Shown one piece after another: positions 1 through 5,277 of a stretch of 14,926 nucleotides of DNA (the stretch's first letter is position 1; every line of letters starts with the position of its first letter). The stretch covers positions 1 to 14,926 of the forward strand of contig SLKH01000100.1 in the NCBI GenBank assembly GCA_007134665.1. The letters are read 5' to 3'. The notes under the pieces are model-generated. The model did not search any database. It was not told the origin of the DNA and was given only the letters and a program-made list of their open reading frames with translations. The stretch comes from Balneolaceae bacterium. GTDB lineage: Bacteria > Bacteroidota > Rhodothermia > Balneolales > Balneolaceae. Position numbers and translations under genes: made by a program.

Positions 1-159
1 CAGTCCGGTTCCGGATACTGGTCGCAAAACAGTTTTACACAGGTATTGGGCGCTACCACTATTCCCGAGGGAATTGAAGTTAACTGGTTTGATGGCACAA
101 CACAGTATGTGGAAATTGAGGATGGAGTGATGGATTACGTTATAACATATCGACAATAA
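1..159 (+). CDS. C-terminal end of an FG-GAP/ASPIC-UnbV (CRTAC1-like) protein, partial
   Basis: Frame 1 is open from the window edge to a TAA at 157-159, giving the last 52 residues of a protein whose start lies outside the window. The pattern GSGYWSQNS, then about twenty residues on IEVNWFDGT, matches the ASPIC/UnbV domain, which in this family reads roughly GSGY.SQN...V.V.WPDG. That domain normally ends large secreted or surface FG-GAP beta-propeller proteins common in Bacteroidota and relatives. The molecular role of these proteins is mostly unknown. Nothing here indicates a type IX sorting tail after the domain. The assignment rests on a short fragment, so the domain call is good but the full architecture is unseen. 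Confidence 0.75.
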   Translation, partial: QSGSGYWSQNSFTQVLGATTIPEGIEVNWFDGTTQYVEIEDGVMDYVITYRQ

Positions 160-307
160 TAAGACAGCTTCAAATCACTTTAATGATTAGAGCGATCATC
201 CCGGATTCTTCAGATTGTAGAACTCTCCCGGTCAACTCTGCAAGGAGCTACGCACTCTTGCAGGTTTCCCTCAACCTTAACCTCAATCCTACCCGGAAGT
301 ATAATGC

Positions 308-1129
308 TTATCGGACTCCGAGAGCATAGACTCCGTTTCCTTTTACATTCCTGGTGAAGAGGTCAGCCAGGTTTAAAAGAAGGCAAGGCAGCAGTACAAT
401 TGGATAATAAACCAATAGAAGTAATACCCCTGCAATTCCGGATTTATTCAGAAGTATCATGGGGTATTTGATCAGTGTCATCCAGGCCAGATGCCCGTAA
501 ATACCATACGTATAGTGTACATTTACCGGTGTAACACCTGCTGCCTGATATTTTTTTGATATGTCACGTTTGGAATATCCGGCCCTTGCATGTTCCCCGA
601 CGAAGCTTTCCCCTTCATCTGCATCTTCTTCTGAAAAATGTGAGGGAGAGTGCATCAGTAACTGCCCGCCCTTTTTAAGCGAATCAGCAAGATTTTGAAT
701 CACTTTTTGATCTTCTTCAATATGTTCGAGTACATCAATACAAATAATAAAATCAAACTCTTGAGGGATATCGAGTGTCAACAGGTCTGCCCTCTTAAAC
801 TCAATCCTGCCCTCCTCTATTTCTTTTTGAAAATAGTGCCTGCAATCTTCCAGATAATCATCTTTCACATCTATTGCCAGAATTTCCAGGTTTTTAAACC
901 TGTTGAGCAGAAACCGGTCATACTGGCCAAAACCACTACCTGCATCCAGTAACTTCCATTTTCCTTTTTGATCCAGTTTATCACCTTCCCTCTTCAAAAT
1001 TCGCCGTAAATGCCAGCTTCGAAGAAAAAGTAGATCCAGCAGGAAATAAAAAATTCTCCTGAGTACATTTGAATTGCGGATGAATCCGGCTAATCGGTTC
1101 TTGATCGGATCATAAGAAATTGTACCCAT
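308..1129 (-). CDS. Class I SAM-dependent methyltransferase with hydrophobic C-terminus
   Basis: A 273-residue protein with a Rossmann-type methyltransferase core. Motif I is LLDAGSGFGQY (residues 60-70), the post-I acidic loop is ILAIDVKDD (about 83-91), motif IV is FIICIDVLEHIEED (about 127-140), and a post-IV strand LKKGGQLLMHSPS follows. Together these fit the Methyltransf_11/23 type. Residues about 214-258 are strongly hydrophobic (WMTLIKYPMILL, then GVLLLLVYYPIVLLPCLLL), suggesting one or two membrane-embedded segments, so the enzyme probably acts on a lipid-linked or membrane substrate. The substrate is not identifiable. The ATG lies 3 nt after the stop of the upstream GT2 gene, so the two are almost certainly cotranscribed and probably work on the same glycolipid or lipid-linked sugar. 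No clear Shine-Dalgarno is visible. Confidence 0.85.
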   Translation of the reverse strand: MGTISYDPIKNRLAGFIRNSNVLRRIFYFLLDLLFLRSWHLRRILKREGDKLDQKGKWKLLDAGSGFGQYDRFLLNRFKNLEILAIDVKDDYLEDCRHYFQKEIEEGRIEFKRADLLTLDIPQEFDFIICIDVLEHIEEDQKVIQNLADSLKKGGQLLMHSPSHFSEEDADEGESFVGEHARAGYSKRDISKKYQAAGVTPVNVHYTYGIYGHLAWMTLIKYPMILLNKSGIAGVLLLLVYYPIVLLPCLLLNLADLFTRNVKGNGVYALGVR

Positions 1130-1132
1130 AGG

Positions 1133-2101
1133 TTAAATCCGGTCTCTAATGTTCGGGTCCCGGGTTTCTACCTGGCCTTTATTGATCATATCACCCAGAA
1201 ACCCGATAGAGAAGAACTGGACACCGATCACAACCAGCATGATTCCCAGGAAAAGAAGCGGACGATTTGCGAGTGATTCACCCAGGAAAATTTTTATATA
1301 TGCCAGGTACAGGTTAATGACACTTCCGGCAACCAAAATCAGTACACCGATAGTACCAAAAAAGTGCATCGGCCTGTTCATATAATTATTTACAAACACA
1401 AGGGTTACCAGGTCAAGAAACCCGTGCATAAAACGCGACCATCCGAATTTTGTGTTCCCGTACTTTCTTGAATGGTGTTGCACTTCCTTCTCACCGATCT
1501 TGTCATACCCCTCCCACTTTGCCAGTAAAGGTACATACCGGTGCAATTCACCATAGAGATGTATTTTTTCAATTACTTCACGTTTATACGCTTTTAATCC
1601 ACAATTAAAATCGTGAAGTTTTATTCCGGTCACCCACCTTGTTACCATGTTAAAAAATTTCGAAGGTATCGTTTTTGATATCGGGTCTTTTCTCTTTTTT
1701 TTCCACCCGCTCACCAGGTCTTTACCCTCCTGCAGCATCCTGATCATATCCGGAATTTCATTCGGGTCATCCTGAAGATCTGCGTCCATAGTGACCACAT
1801 ATCTGCCACTGGCAATATCAAAACCCGCCTGAAGTGCTGTACTTTTCCCGTAATTCCGTTGCAACGAAATCCCTTTGATCCAGCTATATTTCGATCTCAG
1901 TTCCCTGATCACTTCCCAGGAATTGTCTTCAGATCCATCATCAACAAGTATCACTTCAAATGAAAATTCAGACAAGGCATTTTTGATATTATCAACCAGT
2001 TCAATCAGTGACTGGCTTTCATCAAGTAGTGGCACTACCACAGAGATTTCAACCTCATGAACCGGCCCGGAGTCTTTTAGATGTAAATCTGTATCAGACA
2101 A
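1133..2101 (-). CDS. GT2 polyprenyl-phosphate/dolichol-phosphate-type glycosyltransferase
   Basis: A 322-residue GT-A glycosyltransferase of the DPM1/GtrB/ArnC-like type. The N-terminal strand is VVVPLLDESQS (21-31), the nucleotide-binding acidic motif is ILVDDGSEDNS (51-61), the metal-binding DxD region is MDADLQDDP (105-113), and HDFNCGLKAYKR begins at 163. Two C-terminal transmembrane helices lie at about 247-270 and 281-303, the usual anchor of enzymes that load a sugar onto undecaprenyl phosphate at the cytoplasmic face. The frame has no early in-frame ATG; the start used is TTG at 2101-2099, followed by SDTDLHLKD. The true start could differ by a few codons, but the conserved core begins at residue 18. 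It is followed directly by the methyltransferase (3 nt gap) and is divergent from the MerR gene. Sugar donor unknown. Confidence 0.88.
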   Translation of the reverse strand: MSDTDLHLKDSGPVHEVEISVVVPLLDESQSLIELVDNIKNALSEFSFEVILVDDGSEDNSWEVIRELRSKYSWIKGISLQRNYGKSTALQAGFDIASGRYVVTMDADLQDDPNEIPDMIRMLQEGKDLVSGWKKKRKDPISKTIPSKFFNMVTRWVTGIKLHDFNCGLKAYKREVIEKIHLYGELHRYVPLLAKWEGYDKIGEKEVQHHSRKYGNTKFGWSRFMHGFLDLVTLVFVNNYMNRPMHFFGTIGVLILVAGSVINLYLAYIKIFLGESLANRPLLFLGIMLVVIGVQFFSIGFLGDMINKGQVETRDPNIRDRI

Positions 2102-2179
2102 AAGTTTGCAAATTAGATTATTTCTTAGGATATATGAGCATTCAAATATAACGGTCGGAAAAATACATTTTTAGACACA

Positions 2180-2506
2180 ATGAAAAAATTGTATTACTCA
2201 ATTGGTGAAGTAAGTGAAATAACAGATATTGAACCACATGTTCTGAGATATTGGGAAACGATATTTGATGAATTAAGTCCAAGAAAAAATCGGGCCGGAA
2301 ACCGGACATACAAAGAACAGGATATCACTCTCATTCTTCAGCTAAAGGAGTTAATTCAAAAAAAGAAATACAGCACTGCGGGTGCTAAAAAAGTATTAAA
2401 TGAAAATCCGGCTCCTTCTTCGAACGATAAAGAGATCCCGGCAGATGTCAAAAGAGATTTACAGGAAATCCGTATGTTTTTAAATAAGTTGTCGAAAACA
2501 CTCTGA
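2180..2506 (+). CDS. Small MerR-family transcriptional regulator
   Basis: A 108-residue protein opening with YYSIGEVSEITDIEPHVLRYW (residues 5-25), the canonical MerR helix-turn-helix. A wing follows at about 33-48 (SPRKNRAGNRTYKEQD) and then the second helical pair of a MerR DNA-binding domain. The remaining tail (about 75-108) is short, charged and probably helical (KRDLQEIRMFLNKLSKTL), consistent with a dimerisation coiled coil. There is no effector-binding domain and no cysteine cluster for metal sensing. This compact form is typical of an uncharacterised MerR protein conserved in Bacteroidota and relatives. It is divergent from the GT2 gene with a 78 bp gap, so autoregulation or control of GT2 is possible but not shown. 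The start ATG is preceded by an A-rich stretch, with no strong Shine-Dalgarno. Confidence 0.87.
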   Translation: MKKLYYSIGEVSEITDIEPHVLRYWETIFDELSPRKNRAGNRTYKEQDITLILQLKELIQKKKYSTAGAKKVLNENPAPSSNDKEIPADVKRDLQEIRMFLNKLSKTL

Positions 2507-2512
2507 TTCTTT

Positions 2513-2527
2513 ACCGCTTAGAGCGGT
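2513..2527. terminator. Hairpin immediately after the MerR stop codon
   Basis: ACCGCT (2513-2518) and AGCGGT (2522-2527) form a perfect 6 bp stem with a 3 nt loop, starting 7 nt after the MerR stop. No U-run follows on either strand, so it would be at best a weak terminator or 3'-end protector. The arms are echoed downstream: TTACCGC recurs at 2531-2537 and GAGCGGT at 2559-2565, so a second, longer-looped hairpin is possible. Confidence 0.35.
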
Positions 2528-2580
2528 TCGTTACCGCCCTACCCCCACTTTGCCTGACGAGCGGTATTCGAACATGGTTG

Positions 2581-2620
2581 ATGGCCGTTCACCCGCGTTG
2601 TCTACCCCCTTTCTGTCAAC
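2581..2620 (+). repeat. Imperfect direct repeat, copy 1
   Basis: This copy starts ATGGCCGTTCACC, has a central TACCCC (2603-2608) and ends CTGTCAAC (2613-2620). The same three blocks, in the same order and nearly the same spacing, recur at 2896-2934. By eye roughly 30 of 40 positions agree. The copies bracket the palindromic block. Confidence 0.45.
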
Positions 2621-2716
2621 TTTGTTGGTTATGTATGCTCATTGAACTGTTGTACATCGATTGATTACCCAAGATTAGCATGTATGGCAACTTTCTCCGT
2701 GATAGGCTGATATCCC

Positions 2717-2848
2717 GTCCTGAAAGGACATAAGATCACAGCCCCGGGTAAGCCGCCCCAGGCGGTGCAGCCCGGGGATTGACGATGACGCACATCACCC
2801 GCCCCGAGGCTGCCAACCCGGATGCGGCAATAAAATTTAACGAGGGGC
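2717..2848. repeat. REP-like nested palindromic element
   Basis: Three consecutive inverted repeats are seen. First, GTCCT/AGGAC (2717-2721, 2725-2729) with a 3 nt loop. Second, an outer CCCCGGG/CCCGGGG stem (2742-2748, 2771-2777) enclosing an inner CCGCC/GGCGG stem (2753-2757, 2761-2765) with a 3 nt loop. Third, GCCCC/GGGGC (2801-2805, 2844-2848) enclosing TGCC/GGCA (2811-2814, 2826-2829). Stacked clamp-like GC palindromes of this kind are known from REP elements mobilised by RAYT (IS200-like) transposases. No RAYT gene lies in the window, and a multi-copy nature cannot be tested here. A structured RNA is the main alternative. Confidence 0.45.
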
Positions 2849-2895
2849 AGCGGTACGTTCTATGAAAGGGGTTCAATGATGATGAAAATGGCTTA

Positions 2896-2934
2896 ATGGC
2901 GGTTCACCATCGATATATACCCCATCCTGTCACC
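2896..2934 (+). repeat. Imperfect direct repeat, copy 2
   Basis: Partner of 2581-2620. ATGGCGGTTCACC (2896-2908), TACCCC (2918-2923) and CTGTCACC (2927-2934) align with the first copy with little change in spacing. The two copies lie about 315 bp apart, on either side of the palindromic block. Confidence 0.45.
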
Positions 2935-2946
2935 CATTCAATAGTG

Positions 2947-2965
2947 TTGCCCCGCGGTTGGGCAA
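2947..2965. terminator. Hairpin in the ctaA 3' flank
   Basis: TTGCCC (2947-2952) and GGGCAA (2960-2965) make a perfect 6 bp stem with a 7 nt loop. It lies about 110 nt past the ctaA stop in the direction of ctaA transcription. There is no long U-run after it on the minus strand, so a terminator role is tentative; it may be one more arm of the palindromic element. Confidence 0.3.
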
Positions 2966-3075
2966 AATTACTGGCTCGGAATGACACGGTACGAGGTTAC
3001 CAAGGGTACGGGTATTTCTTTTTCGGGACCCAGCAAGACGAAGTTAAAATGGCAATATATCCTGAATGAAATACA

Positions 3076-4059
3076 TTAAGCCACCTCCGGATTCTCTTTC
3101 TTTGTCCTGGAAAAGCCAACCATCAAAATATACAGAAAAACAGAACAGATCAGCAGTGCTACGCCAACCAGGTGCAGCACCTGCAGTACACCAGGCATAT
3201 CCAGCCATTCCAGTCCAACACCGAGTAAAATCTGCAGCAATACAAGTTTGACAACAATATTGCTTAATACTCTGAGTGACCGGGTTACATTATTCTTCCT
3301 GTTCACCCACCAAAACCAGGCCGTAACAGCTACCACAACCCATGAGAAACTTCTGTGCACCGGATACATCCAGCTTTCGAGCATCCCGATCCAGGCAGAC
3401 CGTGGAGGAGGCTCCGGTACATTTTTGATCACATCAATCATTTCTCTCACCTGGGTACCTATAATCATCTGAATCAGTATCAATACCAGCATGATTACGC
3501 CAATGCTCATCAGCCGTGTTTTTAATGTTCCGGATAATTGGATGTCGAGCTGACGACTTGAAGACCTGAATGCTGTAAATAACAATACATTTACAATAAT
3601 CATCGCCATAACCATATGTAGAGTGATAAGTCCGGCACTTAAACCCGACTGTACGACCTGCCCTCCAAGCCAGCCCTGAAACAGCACTAAAATAAAAGCA
3701 ACACCGGCACTGGCCGTAATTACCGGGTCTGTATTCCTGTATTTCCAGGAAAATACAAACGTTAATGTAATTAAAAACCCGATCAGAACCCCAACAAGGC
3801 GGTTTACATATTCCAGCCATGTATGCAGCGGATTAAACTCTTCAGGATTAAAACCGGGCGGCAATGCTTCGGCAGAAGTTGGCGGGATCCACATGCCAAA
3901 ACACTTGGGCCAATCGGGGCACCCCAGGCCCGCACCTGATGCACGGACGAGCCCTCCAACAAAAATGAGCACAATCGTAGCAATGACCGTAGTTACTGCC
4001 AGTAGCTGATATCTGTTTAAATTCATATAAAATTCATTTGGCCATTTCATATTACCCAT
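3076..4059 (-). CDS. ctaA: Heme A synthase (CtaA/COX15 family)
   Basis: A 327-residue, roughly eight-helix membrane protein that oxidises the C8 methyl of heme O to give heme A for aa3-type cytochrome oxidase. Diagnostic stretches are GGLVRASGAGLGCPDWPKCFG, with the extracellular cysteine pair C47 and C53, and LEYVNRLVG, with the conserved glutamate E83. Histidines H148 (LITLHMVM), H235 (YPVHRSFSW) and H296 (LQVLHLVG) sit in later helices at positions expected for heme ligands. The fourth ligand position, H60 in Bacillus subtilis, is N86 here; from memory this EYxN form is usual in Bacteroidota. Three in-frame ATGs are possible (residues 1, 4 and 12); the first is used here, although MNLNRYQLLA at residue 12 is also a natural beginning. 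It is divergent from ctaB, its pathway partner. Confidence 0.93.
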   Translation of the reverse strand: MGNMKWPNEFYMNLNRYQLLAVTTVIATIVLIFVGGLVRASGAGLGCPDWPKCFGMWIPPTSAEALPPGFNPEEFNPLHTWLEYVNRLVGVLIGFLITLTFVFSWKYRNTDPVITASAGVAFILVLFQGWLGGQVVQSGLSAGLITLHMVMAMIIVNVLLFTAFRSSSRQLDIQLSGTLKTRLMSIGVIMLVLILIQMIIGTQVREMIDVIKNVPEPPPRSAWIGMLESWMYPVHRSFSWVVVAVTAWFWWVNRKNNVTRSLRVLSNIVVKLVLLQILLGVGLEWLDMPGVLQVLHLVGVALLICSVFLYILMVGFSRTKKENPEVA

Positions 4060-4090
4060 AGCATCCCTCGGGGTGGCAATTTACACCCGC

Positions 4091-4140
4091 AATTTGAAGG
4101 GGGTATAAAGGTAACATTTCAAATTAAAATTAGTTACCTT
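4091..4140. promoter_or_regulatory. Two interleaved 8-bp inverted repeats between ctaA and ctaB
   Basis: IR-A is AATTTGAA (4091-4098) with TTCAAATT (4118-4125). IR-B is AAGGTAAC (4108-4115) with GTTACCTT (4133-4140). Both are perfect, with spacers of 19 and 17 bp, and each has one arm inside the other's spacer. They sit in the shared 116 bp promoter region of two divergent genes of one pathway, so they are candidate operators. Half-site centres are about 27 and 25 bp apart, more than two helical turns. No regulator is identified, and as RNA they could form mutually exclusive stems. Confidence 0.4.
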
Positions 4141-4175
4141 GATTAGCGAAATAAACGAGACTTTAAATCGGGTTC

Positions 4176-5072
4176 GTGATCACACAAACTGCAAGTATTC
4201 GCCATTTACTGGCTACTCTGAGTGACTATTATGAGCTGACCAAACCTGGTATTACATTTACTGTAGTAGCCAGCATGCTCGTTGGTTTCATCATGGGTTC
4301 AGCCGGACAGGTTAATTATGCCCTGATGGCACATGCAATTTTTGGTACTTACCTGATTGCTGCCGGTACTGCTGCTCACAATATGTTTATGGAGCGTGGT
4401 GTTGATGGCCTGATGCGCCGGACAAGTAAACGCCCGCTCCCTGACAGCAGGATTGAACCCCGACATGGATTTATTTTTTCCATCACCCTGATTATGCTCG
4501 GGCTTGCTTACCTGCTCTTCGTAGTGAATATCGTAGCCGGGCTTGTATCGCTTGCAACGACAGTAATATATCTCTGGGCTTATACACCGTTAAAAAGAAT
4601 TTCTGCATTGAACGTCTTTGTCGGTTCCATTCCCGGTGCCCTTCCGGTAGTTGGAGGCTGGGCAGCGGCAACCGGCACCTTATTTGAACACGGTATGTGG
4701 ATTCTGTTCGGGATTGTTTTTTGCTGGCAAATACCACATGTAATGTCAATTGCCTGGGTTTGCAGGAAAGATTACGAGCATGCCGGATTCAAGATGCTTC
4801 CAAAAAATGACACAAACGGAATCATTACCTCTGTCTGGATTATTCTGCCGATTTTGATTTTGGTACCAACCGTGTACAAGCTCTATGTCATGGAACTGGT
4901 AGGTTTTTTCTACCTTTCCGGTGCCCTGTTGACTACGATAGCATTTCTATATTACGGAATCCGATTTGTAATTAAACGTGACATCCCGACGGCAAGATCA
5001 CTGATGTTTTCTTCTTTTGTATATCTTCCTCTTGTCTGGATATTTATTTTTGTTGACTGGATGATATTCTAA
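4176..5072 (+). CDS. ctaB: Heme O synthase (protoheme IX farnesyltransferase, UbiA family)
   Basis: A 298-residue polytopic membrane prenyltransferase that adds a farnesyl group to protoheme to make heme O, the substrate of CtaA. Visible signatures are ELTKPGITF (20-28), the first prenyl-diphosphate site NMFMERGVDGLMRRT (69-83) followed by SKRPLP, YTPLKRISALNVFVGSIPGA (136-155) with GGWAAATG after it, and WQIPHVMSIAWVCRKDY (184-200) followed by AGFKMLP. The metal-binding motif reads NxxxExxxD, and the usual extra aspartate (RD.D) is glycine at residue 75. The start is GTG at 4176; no in-frame ATG occurs until well inside the first helix, so the GTG is preferred. Divergent from ctaA. A strong hairpin with a U-run follows the stop, so it is probably monocistronic. 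Confidence 0.93.
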   Translation: MITQTASIRHLLATLSDYYELTKPGITFTVVASMLVGFIMGSAGQVNYALMAHAIFGTYLIAAGTAAHNMFMERGVDGLMRRTSKRPLPDSRIEPRHGFIFSITLIMLGLAYLLFVVNIVAGLVSLATTVIYLWAYTPLKRISALNVFVGSIPGALPVVGGWAAATGTLFEHGMWILFGIVFCWQIPHVMSIAWVCRKDYEHAGFKMLPKNDTNGIITSVWIILPILILVPTVYKLYVMELVGFFYLSGALLTTIAFLYYGIRFVIKRDIPTARSLMFSSFVYLPLVWIFIFVDWMIF

Positions 5073-5106
5073 TCGCCTGTGTTCGATTAATAAATTGTAT
5101 TTAACC

Positions 5107-5129
5107 AAAAAAGTCGGTAGACCTTTTTT
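5107..5129. terminator. Bidirectional hairpin terminator between ctaB and the E1 gene
   Basis: Six A (5107-5112) plus GTC pair with GAC (5120-5122), a bulged C, and six T (5124-5129) around a GGTA loop. The stem is A:T outside, and a U6 run ends the hairpin on both strands, so it can serve ctaB on plus and the E1 gene on minus, which converge here. It starts about 35 nt after the ctaB stop. Confidence 0.55.
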
Positions 5130-5149
5130 GCACCGAAAGCGTTCGGTGC
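5130..5149. repeat. Perfect 8-bp-stem hairpin abutting the terminator
   Basis: GCACCGAA (5130-5137) and TTCGGTGC (5142-5149) are exact reverse complements around a 4 nt loop. The element directly abuts the T6 run of the neighbouring terminator. For E1 transcripts it would fold first and strengthen termination. A separate perfect 10 bp palindrome, CTGCATGCAG, lies at 5262-5271, just past the E1 stop. Confidence 0.5.
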
Positions 5150-5277
5150 CGATCCCGCCACGCTTGTCGGGAAAACACAAAGGTATGAGTTGAAATTCCA
5201 TCAGATCCGGATTTTATCATCGAAATGAGGAATTTTGCACTAATAGATTATGTAGAGCCTTCTGCATGCAGCTCCGG

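Larger units (their letters stand above)
2507..3075. other. Non-coding convergent gap, 569 bp, rich in hairpins and repeats
   Basis: This gap lies between the 3' ends of the MerR gene and ctaA. I see no credible coding frame in it. It holds a short hairpin just after the MerR stop, two imperfect copies of a roughly 40 bp sequence (2581-2620 and 2896-2934), a block of nested GC-rich inverted repeats (2717-2848), and another hairpin at 2947-2965. Its GC-rich, palindrome-dense composition contrasts with the AT-leaning intergenic stretches elsewhere in the window, suggesting a mobile or repeated intergenic element rather than plain spacer. Confidence 0.7.

Noticed and set aside
238..263. CTGCAAG/CTTGCAG inverted repeat as a terminator for the 1-159 gene
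   Set aside because: 7 bp stem but a 12 nt loop and no U-run on either strand; too weak to call. I see nothing else firm in 160-307.
3434..3820. 128-codon minus-strand frame inside ctaA
   Set aside because: Out-of-frame shadow of ctaA, whose frame carries all family motifs.
4139..4167. TTGATT-17-TTTAAA as a ctaB promoter
   Set aside because: Both boxes match only 4 of 6 and the start codon would be about 9 nt from the -10, implying an almost leaderless message; not convincing.
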